From assembly GCA_003445795.1 (NCBI GenBank), contig DMCN01000086.1, forward strand, positions 2,927-31,368: a DNA stretch of 28,442 bases, in the 5' to 3' direction. The stretch comes from Gallionellaceae bacterium (GTDB lineage Bacteria > Pseudomonadota > Gammaproteobacteria > Burkholderiales > Gallionellaceae). Shown here one piece after another: positions 1 to 7,836 of the stretch. The notes under the pieces are model-generated. The model saw nothing but the letters and a program-made list of their open reading frames with translations, searched no databases and had not been told where the DNA came from. Positions within the stretch are counted from its first letter, which is position 1, and every line of letters begins with the position of its first letter. Both the position numbers and the translations under genes were made by a program.

Positions 1-744
1 CGTGACTGCTCCATCCAGCGCCGCAACCAGAAACTGATCGAGATCGCGCCCTCGCCGCAGATCTCGCCCGAGCAGCGCGAATACATCGGCGCACTCGCGG
101 TGAAGGCCTGCCATGCGGTCGGTTACGAGAATGCGGGCACGGTCGAGTTCCTGCTCGACCAGAGCGGTGATTTCTATTTCATGGAGATGAACACGCGCGT
201 GCAGGTCGAGCACACCGTGACCGAGGCCATCACCGGCATCGACATCGTGCAGGAACAGATCCGCATCGCCGACGGCCTGTCGCTGCAATACAAGCAGGCA
301 GACGTGCAGTTCCGCGGCTTCGCGATGGAGTTCCGCATCAACGCGGAAGATCCCAAGAACGGTTTCCTGCCCAGCTTCGGCAAGATCACGCGCTACTACG
401 CTCCCGGCGGTCCCGGCGTGCGCATCGACGCCGCCATGTACAGCGGCTATGTCATCCCGCCGTATTTCGACTCGATGTGCGCCAAGCTCACAGTCTGGGC
501 GCTTACCTGGGAAGGCGTGGTCGAACGCGGCCGCCGTGCGCTGAGCGACATGGTGGTGTACGGCGTGAAGACGACCATCCCGTATTACCAGGAGATCCTG
601 CAGCATCCCGATTTCAGGAACGCGGATTTCAATACCAGCTTCGTCGAGTCCCACCCGGAACTGGTGGATTACATCACCAAGGTTCCGCCGGAACTCAGGG
701 CGGCGGTGATCGCGGCGGCCATTGCGGCACACGAAGGCATCTAA
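1..744 (+). CDS. pycA: Biotin carboxylase subunit of two-subunit pyruvate carboxylase (AccC/PycA type), 3' part
   Basis: The reading frame is open from base 1, so the 5' end lies outside the window and 247 residues are visible (the family is usually 450-500 aa). The visible part begins with RDCSIQRRNQKLIE, continues through the ATP-grasp segment with MEMNTRVQVEHTVTE, and ends in the biotin carboxylase C-terminal domain. The enzyme carboxylates biotin using ATP and bicarbonate. Only 26 bases separate its stop from the next gene, which carries a carboxyltransferase and a biotinyl domain, so it most likely works as the A subunit of a pyruvate carboxylase in the cytoplasm. It could instead be the AccC of acetyl-CoA carboxylase, because the two are close relatives and sequence alone does not separate them; the neighbour favours pyruvate carboxylase. 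Confidence 0.9.
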   Translation, partial: RDCSIQRRNQKLIEIAPSPQISPEQREYIGALAVKACHAVGYENAGTVEFLLDQSGDFYFMEMNTRVQVEHTVTEAITGIDIVQEQIRIADGLSLQYKQADVQFRGFAMEFRINAEDPKNGFLPSFGKITRYYAPGGPGVRIDAAMYSGYVIPPYFDSMCAKLTVWALTWEGVVERGRRALSDMVVYGVKTTIPYYQEILQHPDFRNADFNTSFVESHPELVDYITKVPPELRAAVIAAAIAAHEGI

Positions 745-770
745 CATCAATCTTTACGTAAGTTAACACC

Positions 771-2621
771 ATGGCTAAGACACTAATCTCCGAACTGGTA
801 CTGCGCGACGGACACCAATCCATGATCGCCACGCGCATGCGCACCGACGACATGCTGCCCATCTGTTCCAAGCTGGACAGCATCGGCTTCTGGTCGCTGG
901 AAGCGTGGGGCGGGGCGACCTTCGATTCCTGCGTGCGCTTCCTGAAAGAAGACCCGTGGGAGCGTCTGAAGCGTCTGCGCAAGGCATTGCCCAACACGCG
1001 CATCCAGATGCTGCTGCGCGGCCAGAACCTGCTCGGCTACCGCCACTATTCGGACGACGTGGTGCGCGCCTTTGTGAAGAAATCCGCCGCCAACGGCGTG
1101 GACGTGTTCCGCATCTTCGACGCGATGAACGACATGCGCAATCTGCGCGTCTCCATCGAGGCGGTGAAGAAGTCGGGCAAGCACGCCGAGGGCTGCATCA
1201 GTTACACCACCAGCCCGGTGCACGACATCGCCACCTTCGCCACCATGGCGGCCGAACTGGAAGCGCTCGGTTGCGATTCCATCGCCATCAAGGACATGGC
1301 CGGTCTGCTCACGCCGTATTCCACCTTCGAGCTGGTCAAGGCATTACGCGCCGCCGTCAGCTTGCCCATCCACCTGCACAGCCACTCGACCTCCGGCCTG
1401 TCCGCGATGTGTATCCTCAAGGCGGTGGAAGCGGGCGCCACCATGATTGACACCTGCAACTCATCGTTCGGCGAAGGCGCCAGCCATTCCTCGACCGAGA
1501 GCGTCGTCGCCGCGTTGCGCGGCACCGAATACGACACCGGCCTCGACCTGGCCGCGATGCAGGAAGTCACCGCCTACTTCACCGACGTGCGCAAGAAATA
1601 CTGGCAGTTCGAGAGCGCCTTCACCGGCGTCGACACGCGCGTGCTGGTCAACCAGGTGCCGGGCGGCATGATCTCCAACCTGTCCAACCAGCTCAAAGAA
1701 CTGGATGCACTCAGCCGTATGAACGAAGTACTGGCCGAGATCCCGCGCGTGCGCGAAGACATGGGTTACCCGCCGCTGGTCACACCGACTTCGCAGATCG
1801 TCGGAACCCAGGCCGTGCTCAACGTGCTGACCGGCGAGCGTTACAAGTCCGTCACAAACGAGGTAAAGAACTACCTGCTCGGCCAGTACGGCAGAGCGCC
1901 CGGCAAGATCAACGAGAAGATCAGGGCGCAGGCGGTCGGCGATGCCGAAGTGATGACCTGCCGTCCGGCGGACATGCTGGAAGACGAGATGAACCGCCTC
2001 AAGGTGGAGAGCGAGACCTTCGCGCAGAGCGAAGAGGATGTGCTCACCTACGCCATGTTCCCCGACCTCGGCAAGACCTTCCTGCAGGAGCGCAATGCCA
2101 ACACGCTCAAGCCCGAAGTGTTGCAGCCCAAGGAAGCGGCTACCCACGCCACCGAGCGCTACGCACCCAACGAGTTCAAGGTCACCCTGCACGGCGAGAC
2201 CTTCCACATCAAACTCACCGGCAGCGGCCACCACGGCGAAGAGCAGCGTCCGTTCTATGTCTCCGTCGACGGCATCTCCGAAGAGGTCATGATCGAAACG
2301 CTGAACGAGATCGAGGTCGGCGGCGGCAAGAGCAACGGCAAGAAAAAGTCCTCCTCATCGCAGCAGTCCGGCGGCAGCAACCGCCCGCGGCCCTCGCATC
2401 AGGGCTGCGTCACCACCGCCATGCCCGGCACCATCGTCGATGTCAAAGCCAAGATCGGCGACAAGGTCGAAGCGGGCGACGGCGTACTGGTCATCGAAGC
2501 CATGAAGATGGAGAACGAGATCCAGGCCCCGCTGAGCGGTGTCGTCATCAGCGTGCACGTGAAGAAGGGCGACAGCGTGTCGCCGGACGAGACGCTGGTG
2601 GAGATTCAGGCTACCGAGTAA
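771..2621 (+). CDS. pycB: Pyruvate carboxylase subunit B / oxaloacetate decarboxylase alpha-type carboxyltransferase with biotinyl domain
   Basis: The 616-aa protein has an HMGL-like carboxyltransferase TIM barrel at about residues 1-270, with LRDGHQS near the N-terminus and KDMAGLL around the metal-site lysine. A conserved carboxylase domain follows, then a Ser/Gly/Lys-rich linker at about 515-540, and a C-terminal biotinyl domain with EAMKMEN whose Lys579 carries biotin. It transfers carboxyl from biotin to pyruvate to give oxaloacetate. The same family includes OadA of the sodium-pumping oxaloacetate decarboxylase, but no beta or gamma membrane subunit gene is present and the upstream gene is a biotin carboxylase, so the two-subunit pyruvate carboxylase role is preferred. 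The gene probably shares a transcript with the upstream carboxylase gene. A purely sequence-based OadA label would be the main alternative. Confidence 0.9.
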   Translation: MAKTLISELVLRDGHQSMIATRMRTDDMLPICSKLDSIGFWSLEAWGGATFDSCVRFLKEDPWERLKRLRKALPNTRIQMLLRGQNLLGYRHYSDDVVRAFVKKSAANGVDVFRIFDAMNDMRNLRVSIEAVKKSGKHAEGCISYTTSPVHDIATFATMAAELEALGCDSIAIKDMAGLLTPYSTFELVKALRAAVSLPIHLHSHSTSGLSAMCILKAVEAGATMIDTCNSSFGEGASHSSTESVVAALRGTEYDTGLDLAAMQEVTAYFTDVRKKYWQFESAFTGVDTRVLVNQVPGGMISNLSNQLKELDALSRMNEVLAEIPRVREDMGYPPLVTPTSQIVGTQAVLNVLTGERYKSVTNEVKNYLLGQYGRAPGKINEKIRAQAVGDAEVMTCRPADMLEDEMNRLKVESETFAQSEEDVLTYAMFPDLGKTFLQERNANTLKPEVLQPKEAATHATERYAPNEFKVTLHGETFHIKLTGSGHHGEEQRPFYVSVDGISEEVMIETLNEIEVGGGKSNGKKKSSSSQQSGGSNRPRPSHQGCVTTAMPGTIVDVKAKIGDKVEAGDGVLVIEAMKMENEIQAPLSGVVISVHVKKGDSVSPDETLVEIQATE

Positions 2622-2633
2622 GGTCGGTGTAGG

Positions 2634-2656
2634 GTGGGCACGTTCCTTGTGCCCAC
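2634..2656. repeat. REP-like hairpin GTGGGCAC-N7-GTGCCCAC
   Basis: Perfect 8-bp arms at 2634-2641 and 2649-2656 enclose the loop GTTCCTT, 12 bases after the pycB stop. From memory, near-identical GTAGGGTGGGCAC hairpins are scattered between genes in many beta- and gammaproteobacteria, so I read it as a dispersed REP-like element that may also act as a transcription end. No T-tract follows it directly. Confidence 0.6.
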
Positions 2657-2671
2657 GCGGTCAGCTGCAAA

Positions 2672-2703
2672 CGAAGAGGGGTGCGATATCGCACCCCTCT
2701 TCG
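2672..2703. terminator. Perfect 32-bp palindrome, possible bidirectional terminator
   Basis: The 16-base arm CGAAGAGGGGTGCGAT is followed at once by its exact reverse complement, so there is no spacer. It sits between the convergent ends of pycB (+) and the ankyrin gene (-). An RNA of either strand would fold into a very stable stem. A clean T-tract is missing on both sides (TTTG on the minus side; a T-rich stretch only about 30 bases on for the plus side), so termination is inferred from position and structure. Confidence 0.55.
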
Positions 2704-2733
2704 CCATTGGAATTGGAAATACTTCCGTCCATT

Positions 2734-3990
2734 TTATTTTTTCGCATGCTGTAGCAATTCAATTACGACTTTGTGTTCTCGCTGTGTGGCTATATCAAAA
2801 GGTGTTTTGCCAGCATTATTTTTAGTATCAATTTGACCGCCACCATCAAGGATGGCCTGAACATTTTCAGTTTTTCCACTCCACGCCGCCTGATGAATAG
2901 GGAGGTTGCCTTGATTATCTGATGCGTTAATCTCAGCCCCAGCTGCAATAAGGGTCTTAATAGACAGTGCATTCCCTTTTATAGCGGCAAAATGCAAGGG
3001 GCGACTCCCATTGAGGTCTGTGGCGTTTGCACTGGCACCAGTGTTCAATAAAAATTGGATAAGCACGGGATTGCCAGAAGTCGAGGCAAGATGAATCGCT
3101 TGAATGCCGGCAGCATTTGGGGCGGCAATTTTTGCACCAGACTTCACAAGGATGTTGATTGCATACATGTTTCCCGTAATCGCCGCAAAGTGTAATGGCT
3201 GATCTCCCCAATTGTTTGCCACATCTGCTTTTGCGCCGATTGAGAGTAAATATTTGAGTATCTCAGTATTGGGGTTTGTTGCTGCTGCATGAATTAGTTG
3301 TATACCTTTGGCATCTGCTGTATCCACTTTCACGCCAGCAGCCAACAGTGCCTTTATCAATTCAGGAGTTGCGCTGAAAGCAGCTTTTTGAATTACACTT
3401 ACTGTGTTCTTATCTGTTGCATCAATCTTTGCTCCGGCAGCAAGTAAATATCTCAGGATGTCATCCTTTCCACTCGCAATCCATGCTGCGAAGGCGAAAT
3501 TCACAAGCGGTAATCCATTGCTAGCCTGAGCATTTGGATTTGCTCCAGCAGCTAATAGAGCCTTAACCATTTCACTGTGTTTTCCAATTACGGCAAAGTG
3601 AATGGGCTGCAAACCATCCTGGTTTGAGGCATCAATTTTTGCACCTGCTGAGAGTAGTACTTTAAGAAGCTCTGTATCACCACTTTTGCCTGCATGATGA
3701 ATCGGTTGTTCTCCACGGTTGTCTGTGGCGTCAAATTTTGCCCCTGAGTCAAGAAGCAACTTGGCAAGTTGGGCATTTGCGTAATGGATTGGTTGAGTAC
3801 CTGTCGAATCAATTGAATTCACATTGGCGCCGAGTGCGATTTCATTTTTTGCTTTTTGCAAATTGTTGTGGACTATCGCGTCTCGTAATCGTTGATCAGC
3901 CTCATTCGTGGCAATTGCTAAGGGAGAATGTAATGTGATCACTCCTGATAGCAATGCGAACAAGAATATGCTTCGAGTGGTGTGCTTCAT
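2734..3990 (-). CDS. Exported ankyrin-repeat protein
   Basis: The 418-aa protein starts with a signal peptide (MKHTTRS, a hydrophobic stretch, probable cleavage after LAIA at about residue 27). About twelve tandem 33-residue ankyrin repeats then run to the C-terminus; the repeats show the pattern QPIHFAA...G, LLLxxGAKxDA. It should reside in the periplasm or be secreted and serve as a protein-binding scaffold; the partner is unknown. An in-frame ATG four codons upstream (4002) is possible, but the later Met gives a normal signal-peptide n-region; neither has a convincing Shine-Dalgarno site. The gene is clearly more AT-rich than pycB and ppdK on either side, which suggests recent acquisition. 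No catalytic domain is visible. Confidence 0.85.
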   Translation of the reverse strand: MKHTTRSIFLFALLSGVITLHSPLAIATNEADQRLRDAIVHNNLQKAKNEIALGANVNSIDSTGTQPIHYANAQLAKLLLDSGAKFDATDNRGEQPIHHAGKSGDTELLKVLLSAGAKIDASNQDGLQPIHFAVIGKHSEMVKALLAAGANPNAQASNGLPLVNFAFAAWIASGKDDILRYLLAAGAKIDATDKNTVSVIQKAAFSATPELIKALLAAGVKVDTADAKGIQLIHAAATNPNTEILKYLLSIGAKADVANNWGDQPLHFAAITGNMYAINILVKSGAKIAAPNAAGIQAIHLASTSGNPVLIQFLLNTGASANATDLNGSRPLHFAAIKGNALSIKTLIAAGAEINASDNQGNLPIHQAAWSGKTENVQAILDGGGQIDTKNNAGKTPFDIATQREHKVVIELLQHAKK

Positions 3991-4054
3991 TGTAATGATC
4001 ATCGCGGCAATTTAAATCGAATCAAAGAGAAATTGTTGAATAGCGCAGCTGTGC

Positions 4055-4097
4055 CAAATGAAGAGAAGGGGCGTTCCGTTCCTAATCTCTTCATTTG
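4055..4097. terminator. Long hairpin after ppdK (12-bp arms, 19-nt loop)
   Basis: CAAATGAAGAGA at 4055-4066 pairs exactly with TCTCTTCATTTG at 4086-4097. It lies 20 bases beyond the ppdK stop, between two genes that both run on the minus strand. There is no T-tract after it in the direction of ppdK transcription, so it could be a Rho-assisted end, an RNA-stabilising 3' stem, or a control element for the downstream ankyrin gene. Confidence 0.45.
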
Positions 4098-4117
4098 TTG
4101 CAAGCAATAAGGCTATC

Positions 4118-6913
4118 TCAGTTCGGTTCCTGATACTTGTCTTCCAGCAACTTCGCCTGCGCCGCCGCCAGTCGTGCGATGGGCACGCGCGGGCCGGAGC
4201 AGGAGACGTAGTTGAGGCCGATGTGGTGGCAGAAGCGGATGGAGCCGGGGTGGCCGCCGTGTTCGCCGCAGATGCCGACTTTCAGTTCTGGGTTGGTCGT
4301 GCGACCTTTGCCTACCGCCATCTTCATCAGCTGTCCCACGCCCTTGATGTCGAGTACTTCGAATGGGTTATCTTCGAGGATGCCGGTCTCGTTGTAGATG
4401 GGCAGGAACTTGTTCTCGGCGTCCTCGCGGCTGAACGAGAAGGTGGCCTGGGTGAGGTCGTTGGTGCCGAAGGAGAAGAACTCGGCGGTCTCGGCCATGC
4501 GTCCGGCGCGCACGCAGGCACGCACCACTTCCAGCATGGAGCCGAACTTGAACTTCACGTTGATGCCGTGGGTCGCTTCCACTTCTTCATGGATGCGCTG
4601 CACATAGCTGTGGATGCGCTTGAGCTCTTCCACGGTCGCCACTTGCGGCACCATGATCTCGGGGTAGATCTCCAGACCTTCCTTGGCGCAAAGGGCGGCA
4701 GCTTCCAGCACCGCGCGTATCTGCATCGAGTAGATCTCGGGGTAGGTGATACCCAGACGCACGCCGCGATGGCCCAGCATCGGGTTCACTTCGGCCAGCG
4801 CGCGGACCTTTTTCAGCACGATCTCTTTCCGGCTGATCACGTCTTCTTCCAGATGCGATTCCTTGAAATCGCCCAGTCCGCCCATGAGCTTGGTCAGACC
4901 ATCGGCGTATTGCTGATACAGCTTGGGGTTGAGCAGCTTGAGCGTGTCGGGCAGTTCTTCCAGTCCCTTGATGGTGTCGCGCAACTGGTGCAGGTGGGCG
5001 ATCTCCAGTTCGAGTTGTGCGGCGGTGGGCAGGAACTCGTGCATCGGCGGGTCGAGCAGGCGCACGGTGACGGGCAGGCCCTTCATCGCCTTGAAGATGC
5101 CCTTGAAGTCGGCGCGCTGTATCGGCAGCAGGCGGTCGAGGGCGGCCTGGCGTTCTTCCGGCGTCTCCGACAGGATCATTTCCTGCACGATGGGCAGGCG
5201 GTCGGTGCTGTTGAACATGCGCTCGGTGCGGCACAGGCCGATGCCCATCGCGCCGAATTCGCGCGCGCGCGCGGCATCGCCGGGGGTGTCGGCGTTCGCC
5301 ATCACCTTGAGTCGCGATACTTCATCCGCCCAGGACAACAGCGTGACCAGTTCCTCGGAGAACTCCGCCTCCACCGTCGGCACATCGCCCGCATACACAT
5401 GGCCGGTGCTGCCGTTGATGGTGATGATGTCGCCTTCCTGCAATGTGGTGTCGCCGATCTGCGCGCTGCGCAGCACGTCGTTGATGACGATCTGGTCGCA
5501 ACCCGAGACGCAGGGCTTGCCCATACCGCGCGCAACGACTGCTGCGTGCGAGGTCTTGCCGCCGCGGCTGGTCAGGATGCCCTGCGCCTGGAAGAAGCCG
5601 TGGATGTCTTCCGGTTTGGTCTCTTCGCGCACCAGGATGATCTTCTCGCCGGCGCGGCCGCGTGCTTCGGCGGTGTCGGCATCGAACACGATCTTGCCGG
5701 AGGCGGCACCCGGCGAGGCGGGCAGGCCCTGCGCCAGTGATTTGCCGTGGAAATTGGGCGCAAGTTGCGGCACCAGCAATTGCTCAAGGATGGCCGGTTC
5801 GATGCGCAGCAATGCGCGTTCCTTGTCGATCAATCCCTCGTTGAACATCTCCACCGAGGTGCGCACCATGCCGCGCGCGTTCATCTTGCCGTTGCGTGTC
5901 TGCAGGCAATACAGGATGCCTTTCTCGATGGTGAACTCGAAGTCCTGCACCTCGTGGTAATGCGATTCGAGGCGGTTGTGCAGCGTGATGAGCTGGCGGT
6001 AGATCTCCGGCATCTCCTTTTCCATCTCGGCGATGGCCTTGGGCGTGCGGATGCCCGCCACCACGTCCTCGCCCTGTGCATTGGTCAGGTACTCGCCATA
6101 GATCAGGTTCTCGCCGGTGCCGGGGTTGCGCGTGAAGCCCACGCCGGTGCCGGAATCATTGCCCATGTTGCCGAACACCATGGTGCAGATGTTCACCGCC
6201 GTGCCGTTGGCCTGGTCTTTGGTGATCTTGAACTGCTTGCGGTAATCCACCGCGCGCTTGCCCATCCACGAACCGAACACCGCGCCCACCGCGATCTCCA
6301 TTTGTTCGAAGGGGTCCTGCGGGAAGGGTTTGCCGTGGTGCTTCTCGACGATGGCGAGGTAGTCTTTCACCAGTTCTTTCAGGTGGTCAACGTTCAGGTC
6401 CAGGTCATGCGGCGCGCCGTATTTGCGCTTGATCGCGGTCATGCGTTCGTCGAAATGCTCGTCGTTGATGTCGAGCGCGATCTTGCCGAACAGCTGGATG
6501 AAACGGCGATAGGTGTCGTAGGCAAAACGCTCGTTGCCGGTCTGCTTGATCAGGCCCTTGAGCGAAGTCTCGTTAAGGCCGAGGTTGAGGATGGTGTCCA
6601 TCATGCCGGGCATGGACATGGACGAACCGGAGCGCACCGAAACCAGCAGGGGATTGTCCTTGCCGCCGAAACTCTTGCCGGTCTTCTTCTCCAGCGCCTT
6701 CATGTGCGTTTTGACCGAATCCATCAGCCCGGCGGGCAACTGGTTCTTTTCCAGATAGGCGTTGCAGGCTTCGGTGGTGATGGTGAATCCGGGAGGGACG
6801 TTGAGGCCGATCTGCGTCATCTCGCACAGGTTCGCGCCTTTGCCTCCAAGCAGCATCTTGTTCTTGCCATCGCCATTCTCGAAATCGTAGATGAATTGCT
6901 TGGTGCCGGTCAT
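4118..6913 (-). CDS. ppdK: Pyruvate, phosphate dikinase (PPDK)
   Basis: The 931-aa protein interconverts pyruvate + ATP + phosphate and PEP + AMP + pyrophosphate. The N-terminal ATP-grasp domain begins with GGKGANLCEM. The swivelling phosphohistidine domain carries GGKTSHAAVVARGMGKPC, with the catalytic His at about residue 456. The C-terminal PEP/pyruvate barrel has GTNDLTQ and GICGEHGG, with the catalytic Cys at about 882. Length is within the family range (about 870-940). I chose the Met at 6913 because GGGGGAAG lies just upstream of it, whereas the in-frame Met at 6940 (nine codons earlier) has no Shine-Dalgarno site. With the pyruvate carboxylase nearby it would help control PEP/pyruvate/oxaloacetate flux, possibly toward gluconeogenesis. 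It appears monocistronic; no PPDK regulatory kinase/phosphatase gene is visible. Confidence 0.97.
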   Translation of the reverse strand: MTGTKQFIYDFENGDGKNKMLLGGKGANLCEMTQIGLNVPPGFTITTEACNAYLEKNQLPAGLMDSVKTHMKALEKKTGKSFGGKDNPLLVSVRSGSSMSMPGMMDTILNLGLNETSLKGLIKQTGNERFAYDTYRRFIQLFGKIALDINDEHFDERMTAIKRKYGAPHDLDLNVDHLKELVKDYLAIVEKHHGKPFPQDPFEQMEIAVGAVFGSWMGKRAVDYRKQFKITKDQANGTAVNICTMVFGNMGNDSGTGVGFTRNPGTGENLIYGEYLTNAQGEDVVAGIRTPKAIAEMEKEMPEIYRQLITLHNRLESHYHEVQDFEFTIEKGILYCLQTRNGKMNARGMVRTSVEMFNEGLIDKERALLRIEPAILEQLLVPQLAPNFHGKSLAQGLPASPGAASGKIVFDADTAEARGRAGEKIILVREETKPEDIHGFFQAQGILTSRGGKTSHAAVVARGMGKPCVSGCDQIVINDVLRSAQIGDTTLQEGDIITINGSTGHVYAGDVPTVEAEFSEELVTLLSWADEVSRLKVMANADTPGDAARAREFGAMGIGLCRTERMFNSTDRLPIVQEMILSETPEERQAALDRLLPIQRADFKGIFKAMKGLPVTVRLLDPPMHEFLPTAAQLELEIAHLHQLRDTIKGLEELPDTLKLLNPKLYQQYADGLTKLMGGLGDFKESHLEEDVISRKEIVLKKVRALAEVNPMLGHRGVRLGITYPEIYSMQIRAVLEAAALCAKEGLEIYPEIMVPQVATVEELKRIHSYVQRIHEEVEATHGINVKFKFGSMLEVVRACVRAGRMAETAEFFSFGTNDLTQATFSFSREDAENKFLPIYNETGILEDNPFEVLDIKGVGQLMKMAVGKGRTTNPELKVGICGEHGGHPGSIRFCHHIGLNYVSCSGPRVPIARLAAAQAKLLEDKYQEPN

Positions 6914-7060
6914 TGTGCTTCCCCCTTGCTTGGCTGACATAAAAGAAACCTGCGTTACTGCGTTCGACTCACCCGAACCATTCTACGCGCCCTGTCAGTC
7001 CGGCTTCAAGCCTCATCGACAGAAACGATATATACGAATACTTGAGCGTAAAACCAGTGC

Positions 7061-7086
7061 AAAAAAATGCCGACCCGAAGGTCGGC
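7061..7086 (-). terminator. Intrinsic terminator of the hydrogenase operon
   Basis: Read on the minus strand, GCCGACC-TTCG-GGTCGGC forms a 7-bp GC-rich stem closed by a stable C(UUCG)G tetraloop. A single A separates it from seven T residues (plus-strand A run 7061-7067). It starts 22 bases after the hypC stop, so it should end the hybO-hypC transcript and insulate ppdK. Confidence 0.9.
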
Positions 7087-7108
7087 GATTCAGGGAGGTG
7101 AAACAAAC

Positions 7109-7342
7109 TTATACAGCCAATTCCCGACCAAGTACCGAGCCGAGCAGCTCCAGCGTCTGATGCGCGGCATCGGGTTCGACGCGCTCGTAGGCAAAGCCGC
7201 CCGCCTGCACCAGCACGTAGTCGCCCAGCTTTAGCGGGCTGTCGATCAGCATCAGGCTGACATCGCGCTGCTCGCCGAAGCATTCGACCGTGGCCATTTC
7301 GCCGGCCAGGGCAACGACGCGGGAAGGGATCGCCATGCACAT
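7109..7342 (-). CDS. hypC: Hydrogenase maturation chaperone HypC/HybG
   Basis: A 77-aa protein of the HypC/HupF family. The family hallmark is an N-terminal Met-Cys followed by a short OB-like barrel; here it reads MCMAIPSRVV, with Cys2 being the residue that carries the Fe(CN)2CO intermediate between HypD and the apo large subunit. The start at 7342 is fixed by this motif. Only two bases separate it from the hybD stop, so it is translationally coupled. Its place at the end of a hyb-type operon matches E. coli hybG, the HypC paralogue that serves Hyd-2, so it may be dedicated to the adjacent enzyme. HypA, B, D, E and F are not in the window and must be encoded elsewhere. Confidence 0.93.
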   Translation of the reverse strand: MCMAIPSRVVALAGEMATVECFGEQRDVSLMLIDSPLKLGDYVLVQAGGFAYERVEPDAAHQTLELLGSVLGRELAV

Positions 7343-7344
7343 GG

Positions 7345-7836
7345 TCAGGCCGCCTTGGGTACTCTGCTGCGGACCGCCACGCCCAATTCGTGCAGTTCCG
7401 TCACCAGCAGGTCCATCAGCTCCGGCAGGCGCGCTTCCACCTGCGGCGACAGCGACATGGAAGTCTCCAGCGACACCGGTTCGACGCCAATCACCGTCAC
7501 GCCGCCGGGCTGCTCGCCGATGAAGGCCAGTGTGGCCAGCACATCCGACAGCCCGATCTGGTGCGGCGACAGTTTGGTCTTGAAGAACACCGGCACCTGC
7601 TCGTCTGCGAGTCGGATGATGGAGGCGGGCGGCCTGCCGCTGCGCACCGCATCGATGATGACGATGTGATCGGCATTGGACAGGTCGTCCAGCATCTCCA
7701 TGCCGGTGGTGCCGCCGTCGATGACCACAACCTCCGGGGGAAGGTCGTAATCCTGCTGCAACTGCTCGATGGCTCGCACGCCGATGCCTTCATCGGAGAG
7801 CAGGGTGTTGCCGACACCTAATACGACGATGCGCAT
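7345..7836 (-). CDS. hybD: Hydrogenase large-subunit maturation endopeptidase (HybD/HyaD family)
   Basis: The 163-aa nickel-dependent protease removes the C-terminal tail of the large subunit after nickel insertion. It begins MRIVVLGVGNTLLSDEGIG; Glu16, Asp62 and His92 match the metal ligands known from E. coli HybD (E16, D62, H93). The ATG overlaps the hybC stop by one base (TGATG), which fixes the start at 7836 in preference to an upstream Met inside hybC. It is a cytoplasmic enzyme and its substrate is almost certainly the large subunit encoded directly upstream. Confidence 0.95.
   Translation of the reverse strand: MRIVVLGVGNTLLSDEGIGVRAIEQLQQDYDLPPEVVVIDGGTTGMEMLDDLSNADHIVIIDAVRSGRPPASIIRLADEQVPVFFKTKLSPHQIGLSDVLATLAFIGEQPGGVTVIGVEPVSLETSMSLSPQVEARLPELMDLLVTELHELGVAVRSRVPKAA

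Noticed and set aside
2634..2825. A 63-codon frame after pycB
   Set aside because: It spans the REP-like hairpin, the palindrome and the 3' end of the ankyrin gene, and has no ribosome-binding site.
4058..5740. A 560-codon open frame on the plus strand
   Set aside because: It lies antisense to ppdK, has a His/Leu/Asp/Gln-biased composition typical of the complement of GC-rich coding DNA, and has no family motif.
7000..7060. A sigma-70 promoter for ppdK around the TATATA sequence
   Set aside because: Only a poor -35 element (CTGGTT) is available at 17 bases, so I did not list it.
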